In this document: one piece after another, positions 12,467 to 24,356 of the stretch
Numbering within the stretch: the first letter of the stretch is position 1
Layout of the letters: each line of letters starts with the position of its first letter
Assembly: GCA_023078555.1 (NCBI GenBank)
Contig: CM041200.1
Span: 5,929,361-5,993,360 of the forward strand
From: Ulva prolifera
Taxonomy: Eukaryota; Chlorophyta; Ulvophyceae; Ulvales; Ulvaceae
Direction of reading: 5' to 3'
Length of the DNA stretch: 64,000 bases
Made by a program: the position numbers and the translations under genes
The notes under the pieces: model-generated
The model's input: only the letters and a program-made list of their open reading frames with translations
Told to the model about the DNA's origin: nothing
Databases searched by the model: none

Positions 12467-12904
12467 ATGCGTGTATGGCCATTGTATCAGAACTTTGCAT
12501 CTTGGCTGTGTCTCCGGGTGCCCGTGCCGGTCGAAATCATTTACGAAGTTACAATTGACCGACCATATTCCGATGTCGGAGCGACTCGCAAGCATCTCCA
12601 TGCTATCAGCACCCGTCAGCAGCATGAATGTGGCACATGCGCGTGCCATGGTACGCCAGAGGCCTTCCCTCTACACCAAGACGAGCAAGCGGCATACAAG
12701 GTGCTCCACTCGCGTTTTGCCATGCTGGATTCGGAATCTGGGGTCGACCTGGACAACAGGCGGAGTGTCCGGTTCTTGTGTGAAGGTCTGACGTGCCGCT
12801 TGCTTCGTCGACCAGGTGTAGTACGCCTGGGACAGCTGCAGTAAGCCAGCTACCGATGCTGTCACATTTCAGCACGATTCCGATTTGTTAACTGTGAATT
12901 GCAG

Positions 12905-13169
12905 GCTCGCGGCGGAACTTGATGCCGTCACGCTGGTCGCCCCTGTTGCGGCGGGGGTTTTAGCTAGTGTGACGGGAGGCATGCTCGTCATACTCGTGAA
13001 CAAGGCCGACAAGGCTGACCTGCTTCGTCTAGAGGACAAGTTGGAGCAGAAGCTCGACAAGATGGGCCACAAGATGGACCAGAAGCTCGACAAGAATATG
13101 CAATACACGTATTTGGGGTTCGTGGTGCTTGCGTTGCTAATGGTGTTCAAGGACAAGCTCCCTACATAG
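12905..13169 (+). CDS. Small coiled-coil, two-helix membrane protein, last exon (copy 1)
   Basis: The exon starts after acceptor AATTGCAG (12904). A GTAAGC donor at 12841 defines a 64-bp intron, and joining at phase 2 keeps the frame open upstream. The exon encodes a hydrophobic segment (about residues 10-32 of the exon), a Lys/Asp/Leu heptad repeat (KLDKMGH units), and a second hydrophobic helix (LGFVVLALLMVF) close to the C-terminus KDKLPT. It is probably a small membrane protein that oligomerises through the heptads. In copy 1 the spliced upstream frame is the one open from 12467; the copy-2 upstream frame differs because of a 2-nt indel, so exon 1 is uncertain. No family is recognised. 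Confidence 0.5.
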
Positions 13170-13621
13170 GCGTTGTCCTGTGCTATGAACATTGTTGAAA
13201 GGATAGCATTATGTTGTGTTGCTGGAAGCAAGTTGGTGCAGGCGGTCAGAAAATCGCTAATGGGGCCATTCGCTGTAGACGACATTGTAAGTAGCATCCA
13301 AGGTGGGCTTTGCTTACACAAGCGGCGCACCAGCACGCACGATGTGCATATGCACGTATGCATGGGAGAGCGACGCCAGAACGACAGGCATCTGTAGTGC
13401 ACGAGAGCAGACGTGGATGACATAGTTGAGTAGAGGGCGTTTTTGTGAGCCTCACGATGCTCGCACAGGTCATATGGTGCACTGTGCGGGCCGGTATGGC
13501 GGGTTGAGTGCCCTGAGAACAACCATTATCGCGCAGCCTGTGGCGGGTTTGCTAGCCAGATCCCGGATCCATGATAGCACTATGGTGCTAGATTAGTTTT
13601 TGAACGCCGTCGTGGACCTGG

Positions 13622-13833
13622 TGTTGTGAAAGTGCCTCGTAGCGCACAAGGCAGGTGCACATGCAAATGCACGCACGGGGTGACACGTGGCAGTCACCAG
13701 CACGCGAATGAGAAGACACATTGCAGCTCTCTGTATAGGTCGAACAAGGTCATGGCTCAAGTATCTGACTCAGATACCGACCATGCAGGTGTGACCCCAG
13801 ATCTCAGGCGCCATGTGCTAAGTACTCCGCACC
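13622..13833 (+). mobile_element. TRIM element solo LTR, 3'-truncated (copy 1)
   Basis: Begins TGTTGTGAAAGTGCC and follows the TRIM LTR consensus up to ACTCCGCAC, then leaves it about 65 bp early. At the matching place copy 2 has LTR - internal region - the same truncated LTR (44109-44784). Copy 1 therefore looks like the product of LTR-LTR recombination. Confidence 0.75.
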
Positions 13834-14166
13834 ACAGTGACTACGGCCACATTGCCTCACCAGGGTGAGCCACCAACGGGGGTGCGCCAAATGTGGGTGA
13901 GCGAGACTGTACCTTGGCGAAAAAAGCTCTGAAAGAGCATTGAGGGTCCAGTCAATGCAGTCTAAGTGTTTTAGTGTCTGCGTATACCTTTGGGCGGTCC
14001 ACATCACTGGTATGTGTGATGTTCTACATTCCCTGACGTGGCCATGGCGCACCGCAGAGGTGAGCACTCAGTGGGGGGTGAGCAGTCCGAGGGTGTGCCT
14101 CCTAGACAGCATGACTGTTTCGCGCAGCTGCATGCTTGGCCATAACTGTATTCCGGCGCATATGAT

Positions 14167-14513
14167 TGTCAGAAAGTCACACATCTGCAGGTCAGACGCG
14201 CAGTCTCAGGTCAAGTCAGGTAACCAGCATTCCATACCTGCTGCGCACAGAGGTAGAACCGAGGAATGCGGGGAAGAGTCAGGATACAACTAGTACCGTG
14301 AAACATTGATGATAATGGTTACAGATCTCAGTGTGCACATGCTTATATGCACACTGAACACTCAAGGTTACGGCGGGAAACACTCGCACGATCTCTCTCA
14401 CTACATCGAGACAATCCTAGCTGGCGGCTTACCCCTACACTGGATCCGCGGATCGTCCGTGCATGGGTGCACCTGTCACAACGCTACTGCCCGCAGGCTC
14501 ATGCATTGTGACA
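14167..14513 (-). repeat. Copia A 3' LTR (347 bp)
   Basis: Read on the minus strand it runs TGTCACAATGCATG…TTTCTGACA, the same family as the LTRs of B-D but more diverged. It is flanked at 14162-14166 by ATGAT. The matching copy-2 sequence (45119-45123) is uninterrupted, so this is an insertion site. Confidence 0.9.
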
Positions 14514-14530
14514 CTCCCCCAAAAACCCTG

Positions 14531-15987
14531 CTACGTTTCCACTAGCTGGAGTTTATTACGAACTTCTAGCAAAGCAGGTCCGGGCAGCACTCTAGTGAAC
14601 ACATCCGCTACCTGATCAACAGTGCCTACCCATGCTACCTTAAGTTCATCCATCTGGACATATTCCCGCACTCGCAAGTGCCGCACACGAATGTGCTTGG
14701 ATCTGTCAGTGGACACAGCATTCACAGCCAAGATATTGGCACTCTTATTGTCACCCCACAGAGTCGGCTTATGCGGAACGAGTTTCAAATCGAGAAGCAA
14801 CTGCTTCACCCACATTAACTCGTTGGTTGTTGCACTCATCGCAATGAGTTCAGCCTCTGTTGTGTCCCCAGCCACTATACTCTGCTTCTTCGAACGCCAG
14901 AGAACACAGTTCCCATACACCCGAATAATCATACCAGACACGCTTTTCAGATCAGTAGAGTTCGCAAAATCTGCATCTGAAAAAGCCTCTAATAAACACC
15001 CGTGTCCCTCAGAGCCTACAAATTTTATTCCTAAATTCTTTGTGGACTGCAGGTATCTCAGAACATGTTGCACGGCAGACCAATGTTCCTTCAGACTACT
15101 AGACATGTGCCGGGCCAGGGCATGTGCCACATAGCTCAGGTCCGGTCGTGTCACTCCTGCAATATACTGGATACTTCCTACAGCACTCATGAACCTGGAA
15201 TGCTCAGCAGCACAGGCTTTCTCCAGGTCAGGATGCTCTTTCGCACTCCTTAGTTGTTGCCGCGGCACTAAGGGAGTGGGAGACTTGCGATAGTCAGACA
15301 TACTGTACTTTTCAAGCAAGTTGTGAATTTTGTTTCGTTGTGTCATGATGATTGTTTTGGCCTTGCGATCACGCATGATCTCTGTGCCAAGTGCCCATGC
15401 AAGTTCACCTAGGTCTCTGCCTTCGAATTTCATGAGAATGATATCGACAAGTTCTTGCAGCCCCGCAGAGCTGCTAAAAATGAACAAGTCATCAACCCAT
15501 AAGAAAATGAAGCAACGACCAGATGTTCTAACATACAGTCCGGGATCACTTTGTGCGCACACAAATCCCATCTCAGCTAAGACCTTTATTAAAGCTTTAT
15601 GCCACTCGCGAGCAGCTTGCTTCAGGCCATACAAGGTTTATGCAATCGCCATACATGTGTTGTCCCGTCAGTGAAGAACGGGGGCTGTTCAACGAACACT
15701 TCCTCCTCCAGCTCACCATTCAGAAAAGCGCACTGAATGTCTATGTGCCTAATCTCTAAATCTTCCTGAGCAGCAATTGACAGCAACACACGCAGTGTCA
15801 CATAACTACCGACAGGAGACCAGGTCTCGAAAAAGTCTATACCTTCTACCTGAGAAAAACCACGAGCTACATATCGTGCCTTATACCGCTGAATCTCACC
15901 AGCAGGCCCACGCTTGATCTTGAGCACCCATTTGCCCGAGATAGCCCGTTTGCCCGCAGGCAGATAGCCAAACCCGAAGGTTCCGTG
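14531..15987 (-). pseudogene. Copia A reverse transcriptase / RNase H fragment, frameshifted
   Basis: The minus-strand frame shows the copia RT (HIDIQCAFLNG, then WVDD in the active site) and RNase H (SDADFA, TEAELIAM, WGDNKSAN) ending LVET-stop at 14531. A one-base deletion near 15637 shifts the frame just after the RT WRLHK segment, splitting the reading frame at about 15622-15634. The 5' side ends abruptly at 15987, where copia B is inserted (duplicated pentamer CCGTG at 15983-15987). Gag, protease and integrase are missing from this side. A Gag remnant of the same orientation lies at 22570-23097. Confidence 0.9.
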
Positions 15988-16340
15988 TGTCACAATGCAT
16001 GAGCCTGCGGGCAGCAGTGTGGTGACAGGTGCACCCATGCACGAACGATCCGCGGATCCAGTGTAGGGGTAAGCCGCCAGCTAGGATCGTCTCGATGTAG
16101 TGAGAGAGATCGTGCGAGGGTTTCCCGCCGTAACCTTGAGTGTTGAGTGTTCAGTGTGCATATAAGCATGTGCACACTGAGATCTGTAACCATTCTCTTT
16201 ACTGTTTCCCGGTACTAGCACTTCCCTTCAACATCTCTCGGTTCTACCTCTGTGCGCAGCAGGTATGAGATGTTGGCTGTCCTGACCTGACCTGAATGAG
16301 GACTGCGCGTCCGCCCTGCACAAAGATAGCTTTTCTGACA
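15988..16340 (+). repeat. Copia B 5' LTR
   Basis: TGTCACAATG…TTCTGACA, 353 bp, with the TATA-in-dyad promoter core seen in the other copies. Confidence 0.93.
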
Positions 16341-16546
16341 TGGTATCGATGATGTTAGCGTTATGTCTGTTTATGGTCTTGTTCAGGAAGCCGTCGGCCA
16401 ATGTCTGTGCGCAGACACGGCGGGCATTCCACTGTTCTGCCGGCGCTCAGACTGCGGTCAAAAGCGCAGGCATCATTTAGCTCTCTCGTAGTATATTGTT
16501 GTTAGACACAATTCGAGAAGCTTGTTTTAATGATCAGCGCTGAGAA

Positions 16547-16564
16547 AAGCGAACGCGTTCGCTT
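16547..16564 (+). promoter_or_regulatory. 18-bp perfect palindrome in copia B leader
   Basis: AAGCGAACGCGTTCGCTT, about 80 bp upstream of the Gag ATG. It is also found at 29241-29258 and 47867-47884, and with one change at 61525-61542. It is a candidate RNA dimerisation or packaging hairpin. Confidence 0.5.
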
Positions 16565-16645
16565 GTTCTCTCAACCTGTTTGCTCGCGAGCAATCCCACT
16601 GGTTAGTTGCTGCGCGCGACAAACAACCATCTGTCCTGATGCAGG

Positions 16646-19600
16646 ATGTCTCTTTCGAACGCCAACTCCAACGCCAACTCTCCTCGCGAGGAGAGGCGTG
16701 ACGATGCTGACCAGCAGCCTCTCGTCGACAGGGACGCTGACCAGCAGCTCCCTGACGGAGAACAGCCTGCGGGTATGTTGCTCCGTGGCGGCCGAATTGT
16801 CCGGCCACGACCCTCTTCCCACACTGGGCAGAGCAGTCAGCAGGTGCCTTTTTCCTCTCATGTTGTGAACGATCCTGGTCACACTGAGTCACTCATATCA
16901 CTCGAGACGTTAACCGAGGCGCTGCGCGCATCTCGGGGGCGTAGCGAACCTGATTTGACTAAAGGGAAATTGCCTGATTGGAATTACAAGACTGAAAGTT
17001 TCGTTGCGTACGAACAGAAAGTCTTTTTGTGGTTAGGTCAGTTCGAGTTAGACCATTTGTTGCAGCACGCACCGTCTGCGGACGAACAGCGTGTTCACGC
17101 TAGGGCGAGGACACAGGTCCTAATGTCTTTGCCTGACGCGGATAGGACGACTGTCTATCGCATGTCACATTTGTGTGAAGCATGGTCTTACTTGACTGCC
17201 AAGTACAGACCTAGCACTGAAGCCGAGATCCACAGACTGTGGAGTCGGTTCAATTCTTTGTCACAACACAATAAAGATGTCGCGACATATTGTGGTGAGG
17301 TGATGAGTGTTTACACTCAACTGGAGGCACTAGGTGCCGATGTGGGCCAGCGATGGCTTCGATTGAAACTGTTAGAGGTGGGGGAGGAGTTCAACGCTGT
17401 GCGCGGCGAAGTTCAACACTCCTCCCCTCATGTTATAATAGCCCGTTTGACTGAGCATGCTGATTTGCTCAAACAACAGCGGTCGCTGCAGGCTAGGTCT
17501 GGTACGCCCGCGGGCAAACCAGGCCATGGCTGGCGCAAGCAGCACCGTGGTGACGGCCCTGTGGTCGCTGCTCTCGCGGCCGGCCAGGCTCCTCGCGAGG
17601 AGACCAGGACCTGTTTCTTCTGCAAGAAGAAGGGACATTTGCGTGCGAACTGCCCCCAACGCAAACAGGCTGCGGCCAGAGATGTTTGCACTATTGAAAT
17701 GCCTGCCAAGTATCCACAGCCGGACGCGTCCATGCCGTGGAACATCATTGTTGATAGTGGGTCGGACATGCATATAGTAGGAAATCGGGAAATGTTCACT
17801 GAGTACGGCCCGTGTCAGAAAGTTGCCAATCTCGCGGGACCAGGGCAGCTTTCTATCATGGGTAGGGGAACCATTCAGGTGAACCTGGGTGCTTATGTGG
17901 ACAAGCATGGGAACACGCACCCACTGGATGTGGAAATCCCTGGTGTTTATTATGCTCCTGAATGTCCGTACAACCTGCTCAGCACGATGGGTCTTAGATC
18001 AGAGCAGATGTTCCTAGACACGCGTAGGAATGTGTTATATGTCCCTGGTCTGGGTGATATGGCCACCGGCGTAGAAGATGACGTCAAGTATCAGGAACTA
18101 GATGTAGACGGTCATCCTGTCTTTGCTTTTAAAATGGCGGTAGATACGAAACCCATTCTCGTCGGTGCGCCTGTCAATAGGGGGGTAGTCTGGTCTAACC
18201 AGAGCAGTCCGACCTCAGTTATTGAGGATCAACAGCAGTGGCATCATGTGGCGGTTGCGGCCATTGACCTGCAGCGACCCAATGCTGGGGGAGCTGAGGT
18301 CCCACATGATGCATACTTGCTGGAACCTGCTTTTCTAGCACACTTGTCTTTTCACCAGTCAAATTGGGTCCTAAAACGCATGCAATCAAACAGTGAATTC
18401 TATGGTCATTTGAATTTAGATGTCGATTCCGAGCCACTGGGGAATCGGTGTCACGGCTGCAGAATTGGCAAGGTGCCTGCGGGTAACTTCTCTGCCAATG
18501 ATCGTGAGCTCATGGGTCAGGCCAAGTGGCCTGGTGAGCAACTGCATGCCGATTTAGCTGGTCCTGTCTCTCCGGTAGGAATTGGTGGTGTGAAATATGT
18601 TTTGTTTGTGATGTGTGCCTTTACCCGATATACTTTCGTGATCGGTCTGCGCAAAAAGAGTGAGGCTGCGGCCATGGTCTCTTACATTATCGAACGCATT
18701 CGGGTGAATGTGGTGAAGCCAGGTGAACCGGGTGTGCGCATCCTACACACAGACAAAGGGGGAGAGTTTATGGTCGCGGCCTTAAAGCTCTACCTCCAGC
18801 GTCGTGGCATCACTCACCGCTTGACCCCCACAGCCGCTCATCGCTGTAATGGCATGATCGAGAGGAGGATCGGAGTGGCCTTTGAGTCACTCCGTGCTGT
18901 GCTGCTCGCGAGCGGCCTGCCTCTGTTCCTGTGGATAGAATGCCTCGCCAGCGTTGTCCATGGTCACAATCTCACGCCATCATCGGCACTGTACCATGAC
19001 AAACTGGCGAGCATCCTCAAGGGCCTGAAAGCTCAGCATGCTGTCAATGCGTCTGCGGACGTTGACGAAGCCGAAAAGAGCCTGGGGAAGGGTAAGCGTA
19101 TGAAAAAGGCCGAGCGCGATAAGTTGAGGGATGAGGAGAAACGCAAGTACAAGTTGCTTGCGACAACAGAATTGGATGAGTTTTTAGTGCGGTCTTGTGA
19201 TAAGGATATCATTCCTTATATGGCCTTTTTCCGAGACACCTCCGTTGAGGTGTTCCAAGATCTGCTGCGGCAGCAGCGTCCGTGGGGGGTTGAAGTGTAT
19301 GCATACCCTAGGGATGATAAGCTGCGGAAGTTGTCTCCGCGGGGTGTGCCTGCATACTGGGTCGGGGCTGGGTTAGGCCCCAGCATGCAGCGTGTGTACG
19401 CCCAGGACGTTCCTGGGGGTAGGGTTTTTGTTGTGCGTCAGGTGATGTGCACTGCGGATCAGATGATCCGGCACGTACGCAAGTACGATGCGTCCGCCGT
19501 TGTGGACAAGAGGGAACCTGAGGAGTTTGCGAACTCCTATACGGTTGCTTTCGAGGGGGACAATGAGGGTGAGCGTGTGACTGACGCCGATGTCCCTCCT

Positions 19601-22197
19601 TTCGCGGCAGAGCACACGTATGATGGGGGAGTGTTGCGCCGTCTGCGTGACCAGCTTCACACCCCCCCTGGTCATGGTAGGGTTCCTGTCATGGAAATGA
19701 CATTCCGGCAGGACAACCCTGACCCTGATCCTACTGCGTACTCTCCACGATTTGGAGCTGGCTCCTCTGCGGAGATTATCCGACGTGACCCTGCTAGGGC
19801 AACGCCGGAAATAGCCAGAGCAGCTTTGCATCGCACGCGTGCGATATCCAGAGCTGCTGCTCACCCTGCCGTACCTGCTCCCCCTCGTGTTCACGGCGAA
19901 GTGTATCATCCTGTCGCCACGCCCTCTCGCACCGCGCGGTATGTTGTCACGCGCAATGCTGTGTTGCACGACCCTGGTGTAGAAGCTGCGTTTCCTGTTC
20001 GGGTGTCTGTCAGTGCGTCTGATGACGCCATGGAGGAGGATGATGACAGTCCTGGCATTTATGATGACGATGACGAGCAGCGCATGGACTACACCGTCTC
20101 AGATGATGAACGAGCTGCGGCTCATCAGCATCTGGAGGCTCAGCGGGTCCGCTCTGGGAGTAATTCGGCAGCGGCCTCAGCATCTGGCGCGGGGGCAGTT
20201 GCTCAGCCCTTGCGAGGAGCTGCGGCGCCGAGGCCCTTCTGGGAGGATGAGCCAGATGAGGTGGAGACCGGGTCCGAATTAGGGGGAGAGGATCCGGACC
20301 CCTCAGCCGCGGTTGGGGTTGATTTGCCTGACGAGGTGAGGGCCATTCCAGTTGCCTTACCCCGTATTAAAATCAATCCTCTTGTACGCAGACGCCTTGT
20401 TCCATTGGCTGCGGATGTAGCAGCTGTACAAATGCATGAGCCTGCGGGCTCTGACATTGCTAGTAGTAAGACAGTTGAAGTTGCTATTGATGTTTCAGCT
20501 TGCGATCAGGACACATCAGCCGCGGCTGACTGTGGAGTGTCCTGTGTAGGCCTGAAGCCTCAGCATGTGGGGTCTGGCGAGCAGCAGAATGCTCAGCGTC
20601 ATGGGTCGCGCAGAGCAGCTGCCGCCAGGAAGCAGAAGCCTTCCGACCCTGATCTGCCTTCTATGAAGGAAGGACTCGCGGGTCCAGACAGGGATGCGTG
20701 GCTGCGTGCCATGCAAGAGGAGGTAGATGCACTGGGTGAGCACGGAACCTTCGGGTTGTGCTATCTGCCTGCGGGCAAACGGGCTATCTCGGGCAAATGG
20801 GTGCTCAAGATCAAGCGTGGGCCTGCTGGTGAGATTCAGCGGTACAAGGCACGATATGTAGCTCGTGGTTTTTCTCAGGTAGAAGGAGTAGATTTCTTTG
20901 AGACATGGTCCCCTGTCGGTAGTTATGCGACGCTGCGTGTGTTGCTGTCAATAGCTGCTCAGGAGGATATGGAGATTAGGCATATAGATATACAGTGTGC
21001 TTTTCTGAACGGTGACCTGGAGGAAGAGGTTTTCGTTGAACAGCCCCCGTATTTTTCAGACGGGACAGCACGTGTATGGAAATTGCATAAGACTCTGTAT
21101 GGCCTGAAGCAAGCCGCTCGCGAGTGGCATAAAGCTTTAGTAAAGGTCTTGGCTGAACTGGGATTTGTGTGCGCACAGAGTGATCCCGGACTGTATGTCA
21201 GTAAAACCAATCGGTGCTTTATCTTTCTGTGGGTGGATGACTTATTTATTTTCAGTTGCTCTGCGGGGCTGCAGGAAATAATCACTGTTATTCTCACAAA
21301 ATTTGAAGGCAGAGATTTAGGTGACCTGTCTTGGGCACTTGGCACTGAGATCACGCGTGATCGAAAAGCCAAAACAATCACAATGACACAACGCAACAAG
21401 ATCCAGAACTTGCTGGAAAAGTACAGCATGTCTGACTGTCGTAAATCTCCCACTCCATTAGTGCCGCGGCAACAACTAAGGAGTGTGAAAGAGCATCCTG
21501 ACCTGGAGAAAGCCAGTGCTGCTGAGCATTCCAGGTTCATGAGTGCTGTAGGAAGCACCAGTACATTGCAGGAGTGACACGACCTGACCTGAGCTACGTG
21601 GCACATGCCCTGGCCCGGCACATGTCTAGTAGTCTGAAGGAACACTGGTCTGCCGTGCAACACGTTCTGAGATACCTACAGTCCACGAAAAATCTAGGAA
21701 TAAAATTTGTAGGCTCTGAGGGACATGGGTGTTTGCTAGAAGCTTTTTCAGATGCAGATTTTGCGAACTCTGCTGATCTGAAAAGCGTGTCTGGTATGAT
21801 TATTCGAGTGTATGGGAACTCTGTTCTCTGGCGTTCGAAGAAGCAGAGTATAGTGGCTGGGGATACAACAGAGGCTGAACTCATCGCGATGAGTGCAACA
21901 GCCAACGAGTTGATGTGGGTGAAGCAGTTGCTTCTCGATTTGAAACTCGTCCCACATAAGCCGACTCTGTGGGGTGACAATAAGAGTGCCAATATCTTGG
22001 CTGTGAATGCTGTGTCCACTGACAGATCCAAGCACATTCGTGTGCGGCACTTGCGAGTGCGGGAATATGTCCAGATGGATGAACTTAAGGTAGCATGGGT
22101 CGGCACTGTCGATCAGTTAGCAGATGTGTTTACTAAAGTGCTGCCCGGACCTGCTTTGCTAGAAGTTCGTAATAAACTCCAGCTAGTGGAGACGTAG
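16646..22197 (+). pseudogene. Copia B Gag-Pol polyprotein, one frameshift in RNase H
   Basis: The ATG at 16646 is shared by all sister copies (MSLSNANS). Domain order is Gag with CCHC knuckle, protease DSGS, HHCC zinc domain, DD35E integrase, long acidic linker, RT with WVDD, RNase H. The frame is open for 1643 codons. It is then broken by a one-base deletion at about 21557 (GAAGCACCAG against GAAGCATCCAG in C and D) and stops at 21577. The rest of RNase H continues in another frame, 21574-22197. Everything upstream of RNase H is intact, so this copy could still supply Gag, protease, integrase and RT but not a complete RNase H. Confidence 0.93.
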
Positions 22198-22214
22198 CAG
22201 GGTTTATGGGGGAG

Positions 22215-22569
22215 TGTCACAATGCATGAGCCTGCGGGCAGCAGTGTGGTGACAGGTGCACCCATGCACGAACGATCCGCGGATCTAGTGTAGGGGTAAG
22301 CCGCCAGCTAGGATCGTCTCGATGTAGTGAGAGAGATCGTGCGAGGGTTTCCCGCCGTAACCTTGAGTGTTGAGTGTTCAGTGTGCATATAAGCATGTGC
22401 ACACTGAGATCTGTAACCATTCTCATTACTGTCTTACGGTATTAGCACTCTCCTTTCAGCATCTCTCGGTTCTACCTCTGTGCGCAGCAGGTACGAGATG
22501 CTGGCTGTCCTGACCTGACTTGAACGAGGACTGCGCGTCCGCCCTGCACGTATGATAGCTTTTCTGTCA
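22215..22569 (+). repeat. Copia B 3' LTR, truncated at its last 3 bp
   Basis: Starts after the purine tract TGGGGGAG. It ends …TTTTCTG and then TCACCGCAG instead of ACA plus the target repeat. Confidence 0.9.
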
Positions 22570-23097
22570 CCGCAGACGATGTGTGCTGCAACAGATGATC
22601 TAACTCAAATTGGCCTAACCACAAAAAGACCTTTTGTTCGTACGCAACGAAACTTTCAGTCTTAAAATTCCAATCAGGGAGTTTTCCTTTCGTCAAATCA
22701 GGTTCGCTTTGTCCCCGAGATGCACGCAGCGCCTCGGTCAACGTTCCGAGTGATATGAAAGACTCAGTGTGACCAGGATCGTTCACAGCATGAGAGGAAA
22801 AGGGCACCTGCTGGCTGCTCTGCCCAGTATGGGAAGAGGGTCGTGGCCGGACAATTCGTCCGCCCCGGAGCAACATACCCGCGGGCTGTTCTCCGTCAGG
22901 GAGCTGCTGGTCAGCGTCCCTGTCGACGAGAGGCTGCTGGTCAACATCGTCACGCCTCTCCTCGCGAGGAGAGTTGGCGTTAGAGTTGGCGTTAGAGAGA
23001 GACATCCTGCAGTAGGAACAGACGGTTGTTTGTTGCGCGCAGCAACTAACCGATGGGTATGCTCGCAAGCAGACAGGTTGAGAAAAATAAGCGAACC
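22570..23097 (-). mobile_element. Inverted copia Gag fragment (probable 5' part of copia A)
   Basis: On the minus strand this reads leader, ATG at 23005 (MSLSNANS) and Gag up to about codon 145 (…FELDHLLQH). It is then joined directly to the end of the copia B 3' LTR. The outer edge at about 23097 falls inside the leader palindrome AAGCGAACGCGTTCGCTT, of which only the first half remains. With 14167-15987 it would make the two ends of one internally deleted minus-strand element interrupted by B, but the missing 5' LTR and target repeat leave other histories open. Confidence 0.8.
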
Positions 23098-23598
23098 CGT
23101 TAGAGAGCGATATCATATTCAGCAAATGAGTGCCGTCGTGATTGCCGCGGTCTGATGTACACCACGTCACACTGGAGACATAGGCGACGTCCCACGCCAA
23201 AGGTCGGTGAACCTGTGGGAAGAAAGACTCACCTGAACACGCCTAATATGTACTAAAAGACGAAAGTTGTCAAGCGCACGTGGCCAATTGGGGACAAGGC
23301 ACCCCAGTACAAAACATGACCGATCCTGTGCCAGCCCGCGCGATCTTAACACTAGCACGCTCCTTGCCTCTCGAAATTGTCAATCGGATAGTGCCGGCCC
23401 GAAGTGTACCAGATCTATGTCGCTGCTGACAGCTGTGAAGCCCAGGCCATTCCAACATGCATAGTACCCACGCGCACAGGCCGGGCAACACGCACGTGCA
23501 TGCACTGTTGCGCTGAATTACACCAGGCCTTGCATGCGATGCTACCTGCCTCTTCAACTTTGTCCTTGTACCTTGCCGCGATTGCCGGGGAACGGGGG

Positions 23599-23599
<1 letters not shown>

Positions 23600-23641
<42 letters not shown>
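23600..23641 (+). repeat. Poly(G) run, 42 G
   Basis: Longest homopolymer in the window; 12 G at the matching site of copy 1. Likely to form G-quadruplexes and to be length-unstable or mis-sequenced. Confidence 0.95.
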
Positions 23642-23643
<2 letters not shown>

Positions 23644-24067
23644 GTTGTCCGCACTGCAGCATGCTGATGATTCGAAGGAGCACACAACCTGTACTAAACA
23701 TCAAGCTTTCCCGCACAGCTTCGCGTTGCGGGATTTCGTAAACCCCGTACGTGTGCAGGAGCACCTGTGATTCCACGAACAATTTTTCCGTTGCAACGGC
23801 GCGCGGCGTCGGTAAACCGACACAGTCTCATGAGATCTCAGCGCGATTGGGTCCCATGGGGGTCTGCCCACATGCCAGAATGCCGTTATCGGTTGCTTGT
23901 GTGAATTGCGCGTATGTCAACTCCGTCGTCTTGCCGGGCGTGGCCGTCTTGCCGGGCGTGGCCGAGGTGTCAGAGGCCTGATCTGACCTGGCGAATTCAA
24001 CCGTCTCTATCTCTGATTTAAGATAAGGCGTCACTGCAGTTGACCAGACTCTGGACACACGTACTGT

Positions 24068-24356
24068 TGTGGGATATCCAAGAACTGTTGTGGGGGATCC
24101 AAGAATATAGATGACATAATCAAGGGAGGAGTCATCTAACAAAGGACTCGTTGCTTCAGGTGAGCCCCATTGGTAGAGCATGTCGTGTGTACTCATGAGA
24201 TCACCGGTTCAATTCTTACTTTCATTTCTGATGCGCGATTTCACGCGATGGCAAGGTACGCTCCCCTCCACGTCGTCATGCACAGTCAGCATGCTTACCA
24301 GCTCAGGCACGCGCATTAACCCCTGTGCACACTCGATGAGACTAACACGCGTCTTG
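24068..24356 (+). mobile_element. 300-bp retroposon with tRNA-like module (copy 2 only)
   Basis: Inserted relative to copy 1 near 1770 and flanked by the 11-bp repeat ACACGTACTGT (24057-24067 and 24357-24367). The body contains CATTGGTAGAGCATG (A-box-like) and, about 35 bp on, CGGTTCAATTC (B-box-like), near 24168-24218. The long target repeat and pol III-like boxes suggest a SINE-type retroposon. The tRNA-like part is central rather than at the 5' end, and no A-rich tail is seen, so the class is uncertain. Confidence 0.55.

Larger units (their letters stand above)
868..14166 (+). repeat. Large direct duplication, copy 1 (13.3 kb)
   Basis: This segment matches 23108-45123 in the same orientation. 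The left edge is where copy 1 (…GATCGATATC) and copy 2 (…GAGCGATATC) diverge. The right edge is the copia-A insertion at 14167, whereas copy 2 continues into single-copy DNA. Copy 1 lacks copia C, the TRIM nest and the 300-bp retroposon, and shows clean empty sites for all three. Between about 4.87 and 12.04 kb the copies are almost identical. Outside that block, substitutions and indels are clearly more frequent. Confidence 0.95.
15988..22569 (+). mobile_element. Copia B, full-length Ty1/copia element nested in copia A
   Basis: 5' LTR 15988-16340 (353 bp), primer site TGGTATCGATGATG at 16341, leader, Gag-Pol 16646-22197, purine tract, 3' LTR 22215-22569. The left target pentamer is CCGTG. 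The expected right copy is absent, because the 3' LTR runs directly into an inverted Gag fragment and has lost its final ACA. The two LTRs differ at many positions: the 5' LTR resembles that of D and the 3' LTR that of C. The element is therefore chimeric or the junction has been rearranged. Confidence 0.93.

Noticed and set aside
21594..22106. 170-aa minus-strand frame recurring opposite each copia RNase H (also 34288-34800, and 14622-15134 opposite A)
   Set aside because: It is the antisense shadow of a conserved coding frame. It follows codon bias and has no features of its own.
23404..23667. Frames with long glycine or proline runs
   Set aside because: Produced only by translating the 42-base poly(G) run.
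24150..24240. Functional tRNA gene
   Set aside because: A- and B-box-like sequences are present, but I cannot form a proper acceptor or anticodon stem. The unit lies inside an insertion with target repeats.
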